From contig CAJHNH020001111.1 in the NCBI GenBank assembly GCA_905116865.2, forward strand, positions 135,001 to 199,000: a DNA stretch of 64,000 bases, read 5' to 3'. The notes under the pieces were generated by a model. That model ran no database searches and was not told the DNA's origin. It saw only the letters and a list, made by a program, of their open reading frames with translations. The position numbers and the translations under genes are program-made. This DNA is from Candidula unifasciata (Eukaryota; Mollusca; Gastropoda; Stylommatophora; Geomitridae). Below are positions 35,166 through 45,602 of this stretch, piece after piece. Numbering within the stretch: the first letter of the stretch is position 1; each line of letters starts with the position of its first letter.

Positions 35166-35936
35166 TTGTAAAGAGCAGAAGCATAAGACGCCGACAAGTC
35201 AACAAAGCGCTCCCAAAAATTGCACTTATTCATGTTCCTAATTTTCTGGAAACCGTATTGCAAGAAAAGGCGTCGAGAAAGGCAGATGGCAAGCATATCT
35301 CATATTTCATGACCTAGGCTACGTGAAGGCCTAAGAACTCACATTCTAACTTAAGTTTGGGTTATGGGTACACAAAAAGGGAAAAATGCTTAGTGACGTG
35401 ACCTATTTGGGTGTGTCAATCTTGTTAAGATGATAACAACGACAGAACATTCGCTTAAATGGGTCAACTACTTGTGACGACCAAAAGCGTTAGACAGAAA
35501 TGCTATCTTAGACTTTACGACTTGAGGCGAAAATGTTCACGAATCTCGGAGTTAACATTTGGAAGTCGAAAACTGTTTTCATAGCAGTGATTTGTCAAGC
35601 ACACAAGTATGTTCAGCCATTCTTTCCAGAACGGCTATCCGATTGCCGATAATGTCGCACAAAGCCCAATCTTCATAGCCCTACAGACGAACACCTGGTC
35701 TCCCAGGAAACTGCCCTTCTGAAATTAACAAGGCACTCGTGACGAGAATGTACGAATTCTGGTGCAAAGGCCACAAATTGGCAGCTGAGAACCTCTCCAC
35801 GGACACCCCCCCCCCCCCTGTGCATGACACTTCCCTCCATGACACTACCCTACACAGACGCTCCCTTTCATGGACACCCCCACCCCTCTCCCCCCCCCCT
35901 ACAATTTCCACTTCCTGACTCTTTCTTCTACTGAAT
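35166..35936. other. Non-coding DNA
   Basis: C-runs near 35808-35818 and 35890-35899; no gene recognised. Confidence 0.5.
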
Positions 35937-36611
35937 TCACCTCCACGGACACCCCCTAACAGGATACTCCCCTACAGGACACTCCCCTGCCGCACACTAT
36001 CATCCATAACACTCTATTTCACGGACACCCTCTTACAAGACACTCCCCTGCCGCACACTATCATCCATAACACTCTATTTCACGGACACCCTCTTACAAG
36101 ACACTCCCCTGCCGCACACTCACATCTATAACACTCTACTTCACCGACACCCTCTTACAGGACACTCCCGTGCAGCACACTCACACCCATAACACTCTAC
36201 TTCACCGACACCCTCTTACAGGACACTCCCCTGCCACACACTCACATCCATAACACTCTACTTCACCGACACCCTCTTACAAGACACTCCCCTGCCGCAC
36301 ACTCACATCCATAACACTCTACTTCACGGACACCCTCTTACAGGACACTCCCGTTCAGCACACTCACATCCATAACACTCTACTTCACCGACACCCTCTT
36401 ACAGGACACTCCCGTGCAGCACACTCACATCCATAACACTCTACTTCACTGACACCCTCTTACAGGACACTCCCCTGCCACACACTCACATCCATAACAC
36501 TCTACTTCACTGACACCCTCTTACAGGACACTCCCCTGCCACACACTCACGCCCATAACACTCTACTTCACCGACACCCTCTTACAGGACACTCCCCTGC
36601 AGCACACTCAG
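35937..36611. repeat. 61-bp satellite, about 11 units
   Basis: Unit holds ATAACACTCTACTTCACCGA, CACCCTCTTACAGGACACTC and CCCTGCCACACACTCACATC; period 61 is exact (for example 36001 to 36062). Confidence 0.95.
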
Positions 36612-36990
36612 GTCATCATCATGTAGCAGGTTCTTTGCAGAACGTCGCCCTCATCACAGTCTGCCTGAAAGAAACTCGGTCTCTAGCCAGTTCTCCCGCC
36701 TCATGAACTTTCACACTCAAGGAGTCACTTATATCCTGTGCCCATCTTCGTGTCGGTCGGCCTCTGCCCCTCCTTCCTGGTACCATGCCTTCTGCTATAA
36801 TTTTTCCCAATCCGCCGTGGCGCTTGATATGACCCAATTATTTCAGCTTTCGAGAAAGGATGCTGTTTATAAGCAAATCTTTCTTGATGTTCCAATCTTT
36901 TAAGATGTCAATATTTTTCATCTTCTTGGTCCAAATTATGAGAATCTTTCTATAGCATTTCAGCTCCGAAGCCCTTATTCTCTTTCTTAA
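36609..36990 (-). pseudogene. LINE 3' end (reverse transcriptase C-terminus)
   Basis: Minus-strand frame reads MGHIKRHGGLGKIIAEGMVP then GRRGRGRPTRRWAQDISDSL, the common LINE ORF2 end, and terminates in an ATGATGATGA tail at 36612-36620, right at the satellite edge. Confidence 0.7.
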
Positions 36991-38437
36991 GGACTGACTA
37001 CCGAGTTACACCAACAAAAAAATCAAGCAAAATTCAAAGCTTCTTATAAAAACTCCGACGTTTCTTCTTAGTTTTATTCGTTTTCTCTACACGCCGGAAT
37101 AATTTGACATAGTGCTAAATATTCTGTTTGTACGCTTCTGTGCTTTAAAGAAAATTCAATGCTTTAACAATAGCATACTCGCCAAGTATTAGGATTCGAT
37201 TTTCCCAGTTAAGGGAATAAAGGGCAGTCGTACTTTCTTGATTTTTTGACAGTAGTGCAAGAGTCACGCAGTGGAGAAAAAAACTGGTTCCTCAGTCTAT
37301 AATATTCCCACCCAAAAACAAACAGTGAAGGGGGGGGGGGGGGGGGGGGAGGGGGGCACTGTATCACTATTTCATCTTGGTCACCTTAAAGAACTGAAAC
37401 TGTTATTTTAATTGCATCACTTTATTTTCGCTAACTTCCACACGTTACCTACTTCTTGACAGCTCCTATTTCTTTTGTAGCCATATATATTTTATTTATG
37501 TAAGGGACCATAATTCTTTGCCTAAACTATTGCCTAATATGTATACCAATCCACATTCTGAAGTGGGGTACCACCAAGGGAGAACAGTCTTTTGTGTGGC
37601 TATGTATTATCATTATAGACTTGAACTGATCGACTCCGAATGTCTACCACACCTCCTTGTCATAAGAAGTGCACTTCAAAGGAAGGTTACTTACATACCC
37701 TGAACATAGGCACCGAAACCTGGGAGCTGACGGCCCTTGAGACCCTTATAAAAATTTTTAGTTCGGTGGGGGGAGAGGTGGGGGGGGGGGGGTTGGAGTG
37801 GAGGCTGAGACATGCTCTACACGTAAAACAAAACCAAGCCTCCCCCCCAGCCCCCTTTTTATAGCGCCTCCAACTCTTTCAATATTTTGTAGACGTTCTC
37901 TTTCAAGTTAGTTTTTGTTTATTTAAATATATATAATTTCTTTAAAACAAATGATTCTTCCTACTATTTAACACCGTATATTTAATGAGGGGGCGGGGGG
38001 GGGGCGGTGTGAGAAAGCTAAGATTCCAGATTCCCTGCTACAAAATGGCATAGCAATCTTGGTGCCAGCAATGCGACATGACACAAAATGTCCTTTGTTG
38101 TCTATCCCATCCTTCGGCATGCTGCGTGCTGCATGTCTGCCCAGGTCGGGAGGCTACATGATATTCAATGGCACGCTGTGTCAGTTAAGATCTTATTAAA
38201 GGTAGATTGGTATAAACTGAATAGGGTTCCTTTGTTATTTCACACTTTGATTTACGTGGATGTTTCTCTCTCAGTCTCGTTAATAAAGCTTGGGATTTAT
38301 TCTTGTAGCCTCCTCTGATTAATCACCTTTTATTTTAGTTCGGTTTGGATTTGGAGGTCGCGGGGGTTTTGTCCTATTTCCAAGACAACGACACCTGAGA
38401 AAATTTTTAAATAACATTTTCTCTTAAAATGATTTTT
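36991..38437. other. Non-coding DNA with G-runs
   Basis: G-runs near 37330-37356, 37780-37791 and 37988-38004; no gene or repeat family recognised. Confidence 0.5.
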
Positions 38438-38522
38438 TTTTTCTGTTGAAATAACGTTTTTTGTTGAAATAATGTTTTCTGTTGAAATAATGTTTTCTGG
38501 TGAAATGATGTTTTCTGTTGTG
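38438..38522. repeat. 18-bp tandem repeat
   Basis: Four to five units of TTTTCTGTTGAAATAATG. Confidence 0.85.
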
Positions 38523-38756
38523 CTCAGATGCATAACTTCCCTTGACAAATAAGCCTGCAAGCTGGACAGGTTTCCTTCTTTGTTTAATATTGTTTAAAGA
38601 TAATTTTAGCTTTATTTTCAAAAACAACCATGTCTCAGAGCTTTGACTGGGTACCAGGTACAGTCCAATACACTTGAAGATTGTGGAAAATGGTTCTTTT
38701 ACTGTGTCCGATTTACAGGCACATATTTAGACATGTAAAATGTACGTTATTAAGTC

Positions 38757-38965
38757 TGTGGCTTATGCGTTACCAACGCGTTTTGTAATGCTAGGTGCTG
38801 GCTTCAATCCCAGCTGCTGAAGATTTATCTTGTTTTGGTTTCGACAGTTGTACAGAGAACCGACCGTTAAGTTGCAATGACGAACTACTGAACGTAAAAT
38901 GTGCCTAGAAAAACCACAACAGCCAATAAATGCCGGGGTTGAATGCGCAATTAACTTTATAAAGT
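38757..38965 (+). mobile_element. tRNA-derived SINE, family C
   Basis: Head GTGGCTTATGCGTTACCAAC with a decayed B-box (GGCTTCAATCCC), body GGTTTCGACAG, tail GCCTAGAAAAACCACAACAG; matches 42340-42575. Confidence 0.65.
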
Positions 38966-39189
38966 ACACCGGCCCCTTGGTTTCAAGGGAGAAACAAATC
39001 CGACTTATGCATTTAAATTTTTTAATTTCGGTTCACGCTTTACAAATTAAAATGAAACTTATCCATTGTCGTTAATGTTGTACTATTGTTTTGAGAAGAT
39101 GCAGGGCCTTTGTGGGTGACACTGAGGATAAAGCTTGAGGAGTAAGGGCTGTTCAACTTAAACTATCGTAACGAACAGCAAAGGACCCT

Positions 39190-39670
39190 TTTCCACTTCT
39201 TCAGGTGTATTAGGCATACAGGCTTATACCTATTTCTAAGGTGGGCTACGTGGTACCGTCGCATGTTAGCCTCTTCGAATTCAAGGCATATTGGGCATAT
39301 CCGACTAGAGCTATATTTTATAGAACAACCGACACTTGGTTGGTGATGCGGTCAGTATCATGCCGGCTGCCTTTACTTCCCAGGACTCCACCTTGTACCC
39401 ATTCAAGGCTGTGTCGCTGGGGATCCGCAGACCAGTAAAAAAAAAAGTAAAGCTTCTTTTCCCCCGCTTTATGGCTTATTGGACATTTACGGCGCTAGAC
39501 GTATATTTTATAGACCAATCGACACCTAGTTGGTGATGAGGTCAGCATCATGCCGACCGTCTTTACTTCCTAGCACTCCACCTGGTACCTATTCAAGGTG
39601 GTGTCGCCGGAAAGTGAAAGTCATGACATTCAGATCTGCAGCCAATCGTAACGACCAGTACACGTTAGGG
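39190..39670 (-). mobile_element. SINE family B, two or three adjacent partial copies
   Basis: ATATTTTATAGA followed by a TTGGTGATG.GGTCAG.ATC block appears at 39310-39360 and again at 39507-39550; a third short start is at 39205-39250. Same orientation, head-side sequence reduced. Confidence 0.65.
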
Positions 39671-40615
39671 ATTTAGTTTTGCCCCCAGACAGGCAAAATA
39701 TCCTATGATCTAACCCTTGACTAAAAAGCACAGCCCAACGCTCTAGACGTTTTGTCTAGCGACGCTCTAACGTCACGTATTTCACACTTTTCACTCGGAT
39801 GCTATCGAAACTTTAGTTTGAAAACCCCGAAGCCAGCTGACGATACGTGCTGCAGACGGGACCAAGTATCCAGATATAAAGCTACAATTGACAGTTAACG
39901 GACCTATCGCTCGTGCACCGGTTACAATGGGGAAGGCTTGCACGCTGTTCGAAGGTACAGAAACCGGTGTTAATTTTCTTTGCAATTAGCGAGTAATTTA
40001 CGTTCTTTTTTACACTTGTAATTATGTGTCGTTTATCAGCCTATGGCTGTGTATACATGGTCTGTCTTTAGCTATGTGTATTATATAAGCGTAATTTGTT
40101 TTGTTTAATTTAGTAACTTTGTTGTCTTTTAATTAACATACTGAGTGCGAATTCAGAACCGGTTTTGAACTCACATAGGTTATTTTTCCTTAAACTAGTG
40201 CCGCTCCAGTTTCAGGCGTAGATTTGTGTAATTTTAAAGGCCCACTCGGGCTGTTGTCGGGGGCCCTAATATAACCTAAGGGTTGAACTGGGTTTCTGGG
40301 ACTTTTGCCTGGCTGAAAATCATCCGGATGGTGGCATTTCTCGTCACCGGGTGTTGGTCGCTCGATGTTTGTCTTGGTTAAGTTGAACGTCACTCATTCA
40401 CTTACCTGGGTGGATAAATTTCCTATTGGGATTTGTAATTGTAGTTTCAGGTTTACTGTTGTACATAGATGTATAATTAAAAATGGTTAAGTTGAGGTAA
40501 GAAGACTTACTTGGGTACTTGATGCTAAAATATATTTCCACCGACCTATCAGCCAACCTGGAAGTCAAAGACATTCAGCAAACACACACAACTTAAGATC
40601 TTCAACTTGTGACAG
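39671..40615. other. Mostly unique non-coding DNA
   Basis: A CAG|GTAAGTGA donor-like word lies on the minus strand near 40400, next to a 67-codon minus frame (40190-40393). With no partner exon or known domain this is not called as a gene. Confidence 0.4.
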
Positions 40616-40890
40616 AAGGAGAATAGAAGCGACAGGAATGACAGGTTTACATACTATGCTAAGTGTAACAATGATATCCGCCAAAGAGTCGACAATGAAC
40701 CAGTACTGAACTTTTAGGTAGACAACAAATCAAATGGTTTGGCCATGTAACAAGACTGGCATCAGACAGGGCACCACTGAGAACAATCGTATACATATAC
40801 AATGGTAACAGAGAAGATGAATAGCAGAATTATCAGAGACATGAAACGTAATTTATACAAAGTAAACAGAAGATTCAGGACCAGAGATCT
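40616..40890 (+). pseudogene. LINE reverse transcriptase tail
   Basis: CAAATCAAATGGTTTGGCCA reads QIKWFGHVTRL, followed by a short basic stretch. Broken by stops. Confidence 0.5.
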
Positions 40891-40944
40891 ATTCATGCTC
40901 TGCGCCGCGCTGCATTCCAAGAGTAGGGAAATAAAGAAAAGAAT

Positions 40945-41325
40945 CTAGTGTGATTCCAGTGCTAACTAATGGATGCAAGAGTGGGAAAGCAACGGTAGCC
41001 CTAGATAAAAAAAATAAAATAAAAAAAAAACTAGACAAGCTTGTGAACAAAAGTCTTGGAAGAATTTTAAATCTCAATTGGACAGACTTTATATTCATTA
41101 CGCAAATAAGACAAGAGACTAAGCAAGACAATGTATCCAATTTTATAAGAAATCGTCGCTGGAACTACATCGGCCATGCACTTAGAATGGATAAAACAAG
41201 ATGCCCCCCTCCCGCCCGCTGCCATCAAAGCCTTACATGGACAAAAAGGGGAAAAGAAAACAGGGATGACCTGGAGAGACCCTACGTAGAACTATCATCA
41301 GGAAAGGCTCAACCATGGGCCTAAC
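40945..41325 (+). pseudogene. LINE reverse transcriptase C-terminus, second lineage
   Basis: An open stretch reads LGRILNLNWTDFIFITQIRQ, RRWNYIGHALRMDK and SLTWTKRGKENRDDLERPYV, the characteristic end of RTE/BovB-like and related ORF2 proteins (R-x-L-x-I-x-W, GH-x-LR, R-x-x-L-x-W). Different from the FGHIKR lineage. Confidence 0.65.
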
Positions 41326-41539
41326 GAACATCCAGGATTTGAACAGGTGACAACGAACAGAAATACGTCGATAGCTATGAACTCTGCCCTATGGGTCAAC
41401 TTAGGCTCAAGAAGAAAGACTAAGACCAATTGGCCAAGGACGAGCTGTGTGATCAACGTAACTAAACGAAAATACTTCAACAAGCAGTTCTGTAGTTGTT
41501 GAGTCAAAAATTGACATCACAGCACTTGGAGCATTTCCA

Positions 41540-41800
41540 TGCGTGCTCCGTCCTCATTTTCTGCAGCCATCGCAGAGTTCCCATACTGATGGTACCAGCA
41601 CAATCTGGTTATATGTCAGGCTTGCCTTTCTCTGAATGTAGTGAGCCGGCCAGACCCTCTGGTTACACCCAGGTGCCTCATTCTCTTCTACTGATTCCGT
41701 TGCTTGTTCCCAAATGCCCTGACCACTTCTGCTTTGTCATGTATCAATTCACCACCCAGTGGTGCAGATCCAGCCAATCTGTCTGCCTGTTTATTACCCA
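41540..41800 (-). pseudogene. RNase H C-terminal piece of a LINE, inverted copy
   Basis: Reverse complement of 26920-27190: CAGGCAGACAGATTGGCTGG and CATGACAAAGCAGA are shared. Internally shorter. The plus-strand frame across it is an antisense shadow. Confidence 0.6.
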
Positions 41801-42069
41801 CAAGCAGTTTTGTTTTGTCTTCCTAATGAAGATTGGCTGCTTCAGAACGTTCTGACTTTTCTCCTTGACGGTTCTCTGACTGCTGTTCGCCAATCCTTGA
41901 TAAATAAAGATAACTACACTAGTATGGTCAAGATGTTGCCAGAACTGACATCCAAAGCGTTGCAGGATCTAGTTATTCCTACACAGATTGCATTTTGTTT
42001 GTTTTCTTTTGTTTTGTTTTATGCCAAATCGTTACAACCCTTTTCAATATAAATAGTACTGAAATAATA

Positions 42070-42250
42070 AATTTAGACTTACGACCAGTCAAACTGGACT
42101 TACTATCTGTCAGCTTGAGTGGGTAACGGGTGCAGTCCCGGAAAGTAAAGGCGGCCGATGTGATGCTGATCACATCGCCCATCTTGTGCCGAATGGTCTA
42201 TACATCTATAGGTCTAGCCCTTTATTCCCTATAAGCCTCAAGCCGTGGAA
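42070..42250 (+). mobile_element. SINE family B, 3' part
   Basis: GATGTGATGCTGATCACATC, GTGCCGAATGGTCTATA and ATAGGTCTAGCCC blocks. Confidence 0.7.
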
Positions 42251-42339
42251 AATTCACCTTAACTATCTATTAGTCGAAATGGAACTCAGTCGTCGTAAGT
42301 CGATGATGTCCTGTATTTGTTTATTATTTCATTTTTATA

Positions 42340-42575
42340 TGTTGGCTCTGTGGCTAGGTCGATGCGAACGCTTCCTAATGCCGGAATGCCGGGTTCGATT
42401 TCAGCTGGGGGCCATGCGCCCTGGCGTTGGTTTCGACAGTGGTATCAGGGGGCCGACTGTCCAGCGGCAATGGCAAACTACTTTACGTAAATTTGCTTAG
42501 AAAAACCCCACAACAGCCAGCTGCTGTTGGGGTTGGTTCTGCAACGTCCTGTAAAGGATACGCAACTAAACTTTA
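42340..42575 (+). mobile_element. tRNA-derived SINE, family C, best copy
   Basis: Head GGCTCTGTGGCTAGGTCGAT includes an A-box-like TGGCTAGGTCG, and CGGGTTCGATTTC resembles a B-box. Body GTTGGTTTCGACAG and a tail with CCACAACAGCCAGC. Other copies at 38757, 49998 and 51868. Confidence 0.75.
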
Positions 42576-42634
42576 TATTTTTATATGTTTGCCATTCAGC
42601 AAATTGTTATTATATTGTTATCATTGTAGGCATC

Positions 42635-42790
42635 TGTAGCTTGAGGCGTTGCGAACAAGCTTTGTAATTCCGTGGTGCCGGGGTTGATCACAGCTGCGGG
42701 TGACTATGCAGCAGACCGCTTTGGTTTGTTCACTTCTCTTTTTCGTTCACGTTCACCGGCGCGCAATTCGGGAGTTCGTTAAATTCCGGA
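42635..42790 (+). mobile_element. tRNA-like SINE head, partial
   Basis: CTGTAGCTTGAGGCGTTGCG and GCCGGGGTTGATCACAGC resemble the head at 44050-44130. Confidence 0.5.
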
Positions 42791-42859
42791 CGTAAGCCTC
42801 ATTTCAGAACATGAGTTTTGCGTGCACATCAGTTTTATATAGACCAGTCTTATGTGTAT

Positions 42860-42985
42860 ACAAACGTTTGGTTCACTGCCTCTCAAGGCAGGTACACTGC
42901 ACTCCGACTCCGAAGAAAACCCCTATTTAATCGACTCTTGCGACATGCTTGTTTGGGAAACAGTGAGTCTTTTTTCACTCCCCCC
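42860..42985 (+). repeat. Dispersed repeat family H
   Basis: Second copy of the sequence at 11565-11690. Confidence 0.5.
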
Positions 42986-43434
42986 CCCCCCACCTCTTCC
43001 ACAACAGCAGCAGCCGGACCCCGGATCCCACACGGGGAATGTTGGTTTTAAAACACTAGCAACGAGAGCAAACGAAAGTGGGGAAAAGGGAGAGGGGGAG
43101 GAAGGGGGAGGAAGGGGGGAGGGATCTACTGTACAATGGTCAAGACGTCATCTCGCAGTCCCGAATGTGGTGGTTTTTTTTCCCCCTTACATAAATGCCT
43201 TTTTCAGATCTTGACTGCAGTTTTTGCCTCCACCACAGGGGATCGTCGCTAAAGCTACGGAGTCCGTGTATTGTGCGATGCTCTCTGCATGAGCTTAACC
43301 GTTCTGCTGGCAAAGGCTAGTATTTGCAGTAAAGATATTTCTTTTTGTAGGGAGGAAGATATGGGCCGGTAAAGGGGAAGGTGGGGGAGGGGGGGGGGGA
43401 GCCCCAGTTCTAATGTGCATGTTCATATGATAGC

Positions 43435-43700
43435 AGGGAAGCTCTCGCCGCTGTAGCAACTAGACGCTTGCCTGCGGATCGGAAAGTTGTAGGTTTGGGT
43501 CCTGACGGTACCGGCGTTTTGTTCAAAAATGACCTTGGATCCCGCTTCGACCCAGCCTTGAATGGCATCAGGTCGAGTCCTGGGAATCAGAGGCGGTCAG
43601 TGTGATACTGAGCAAATAACCCACCTACTACCCTACTACTATTGGGTATATAAAACATAGGTCTAGCCCTGAATCCCTTATGCGCCTGAAGGGCCTTATG
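43435..43700 (+). mobile_element. tRNA-derived SINE, family B, near full length
   Basis: Head CGCCGCTGTAGCAACTAGAC, B-box region TAGGTTTGGGTCC, body GACCTTGGATCC.., tail AACATAGGTCTAGCCCTG. Confidence 0.75.
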
Positions 43701-44044
43701 ATGGCAGGCCAGTTTTAAAACCATCATTTTTGCGTACTCTAGAAAGTAAAGCAGTACTTGTTGTTGGAATTTTCGGATTCTTGATAAGGGGGATCAAAGT
43801 AAAGTATTGAAATCTTCTTCTGCTCTTAAAAGGCATTTAGCACGGTATGTTGTGGTTTACAGATAGGCTGTGATATCATACCCTTCAGGCCTAACACACC
43901 CGAGTTCAGCAATTCAGCAGTCCTAAATGGTCACATTCAGGATTTGTTGAGCCTTTTTTTTAAACCCAAACACCCCAACTCCCTTAAGAAATATAAAAGC
44001 CATAGGCCCCTACCTTTTAAAATTACACCAGCTTACTCAAGGTT

Positions 44045-44325
44045 TGATGCGGCGTCTGTAGCTTGGGCGTTGCGAGTCCGACTCGTAATTCCCATGTACC
44101 GCGATCGAAACCCACTGCTAGCTGCGTGGATTTTTTTCGTGGTATGGGGCGTCGCAGGTCTACCCAACATAAAATGGGTACCAGGATGTAAGTCGTGAGG
44201 AAGTAAAGACGGCCAGCGTAATGCTGACCACATTACCCACCTAGTGCCGAACAGTCTGTAAAAATATGGGTGCTTTTTTCATATGCCCGATGAGCCTAAG
44301 GCGTGAAAAGTGATCTTTACTTTAC
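44045..44325 (+). mobile_element. tRNA-derived SINE, family B, near full length
   Basis: Head CTGTAGCTTGGGCGTTGCG, then TAAAATGGGTACCAGG, GCGTAATGCTGACCACATTA and CTAAGGCGTGAAAAG. Confidence 0.75.
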
Positions 44326-44330
44326 TTACT

Positions 44331-44612
44331 CAAGGTTTGAAGTTCTGACCAACGGATCAACATTATGGCATACGGGTAGTAACCCATAAGTGCTCCGTTT
44401 CTCTTCTAAATCAAGTCAGAGTCCGAAAAAGCTCAGCATGGTGCTCAAGCTCTGTAGCACCGGCGAGGATCCTGGAATACTATGGGTAGATTTTAAACTC
44501 TAAATTTTGCCCGGGAAGCGCCATTAGGTGCCAAGGGATTTTTTACTTTCGCAACAATGCACACGGGCGTTCAATCTCACTACCCAGGAACCGAGGGGAA
44601 TTACTAATTAAC
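44331..44612 (+). mobile_element. Dispersed SINE-like repeat, family A
   Basis: All family blocks present. Its right edge (from 44573) is also the start of the inverted duplication that follows. Confidence 0.75.
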
Positions 44613-44812
44613 ACAACTGGACAATTTTCACTTTTTATTTGTTCTAACACAGATATCACAATTTAGTTGCGATTTCCACCAAAACAAGTAATTAACACGT
44701 TAGAGACTGGCGAAGTATATTCAGTCCTGTTGAATTTTTTTAAGGTTTCTGACTGGATATTTGCAAAGAAGGAGAAGGGTGAGGAGCAGGAGGAGAGAAA
44801 GAGTCAATTAAG

Positions 44813-44891
<79 letters not shown>

Positions 44892-45464
44892 TAGTTTCCT
44901 CATCTTCATCTTTATCTCCCTCCTAACTGTCCCCGTCCTCCTCTCCTCCTCCTTTCTCTTGATCATTCATCTCGTCGTAGTCTTCCTCCCTCCATTCTTT
45001 TCTCTCATCTTCTTCCCCACCTTGTTCTTCGTTAGTCCCCCTGTCTCTCTGCGTACTCGTCATTTCATCTCTCTCCCTCTCTCTTCTTTCTCTCTCGTCT
45101 CTTATTTTCGACTGTTACCTTACTCCTCTCTTTCTACTGTACAACCCCATTCTCCTTCTTATTCTCTAGCTCTTTCGCCTTGCCCCCTCCCCTCCCATCC
45201 TTACCTCTTTGTCTCCTTAATTGACTCTTTCTCTCCTCCTGCTCCTCCTGCTCCTCACCCTTCTCCTTCTTTGCAAATATCCAGTCAGATATCCTAAACA
45301 TATTCAACAAGACTGAATATACTTCGCCAGTCTCTAACGTGTTAATTCCTTGTTTTGGGGGAAATCGCAACTAAATTGTGATATCTGTGTTAGAAAAAAT
45401 AAAAAGTGAAAATTGTCCAGTTGTGTTAATTAGTAATTCCCCTCGGTTCCTGGGTAGTGAGATT
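44573..45464. repeat. Inverted duplication (foldback) with ~245-bp arms
   Basis: Left arm 44573-44816 and right arm about 45218-45464 are reverse complements with only scattered differences and one ~12-bp indel in GAGCAGGAGGA. The left arm starts inside the family-A copy, while the right arm carries just its last ~40 bp, so this is an inverted duplication rather than a transposon with terminal repeats. The spacer is an (AT)n run plus TC-rich DNA. The right arm ends about 115 bp before the splice acceptor at 45579. Confidence 0.9.
44816..44888. repeat. (AT)n microsatellite at the foldback loop
   Basis: Pure AT, about 36 units. Confidence 0.97.
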
Positions 45465-45559
45465 TTATATATATATATAATATGTGTGTGTGTGTATGAA
45501 ATTAAATACTACTTTAAATTAATTTATCTAAACTTCTGTAAATACGAACTTATTTCAGA

Positions 45560-45579
45560 TCTGATTTCATATATTTCAG
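45560..45579 (+). other. Splice acceptor before DUF229 gene 2
   Basis: ATATTTCAG ends at 45579. The exon bases that follow align to those after 1998. The frame is open through the acceptor and back to 45378, but the region before 45580 has no similarity to the protein of gene 1 and is intron-like. Confidence 0.75.
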
Positions 45580-45602
45580 GTCGCCTGGTCTTCATACGGT
45601 CA

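Noticed and set aside
40190..40410. Possible minus-strand exon with CAG|GTAAGTGA donor
   Set aside because: One donor-like word alone is weak, and no acceptor, partner exon or recognisable protein was found.
41496..41855. 119-residue + strand frame
   Set aside because: Antisense to the RNase H fragment.
42340..42420. tRNA genes at several tRNA-like heads
   Set aside because: Each head occurs in many copies joined to the same body and fails to complete a cloverleaf; they are SINE promoters.
45378..45602. 75-residue N-terminal extension of DUF229 copy 2
   Set aside because: It lies before the conserved acceptor at 45579, includes foldback and microsatellite sequence, and has no counterpart in copy 1.
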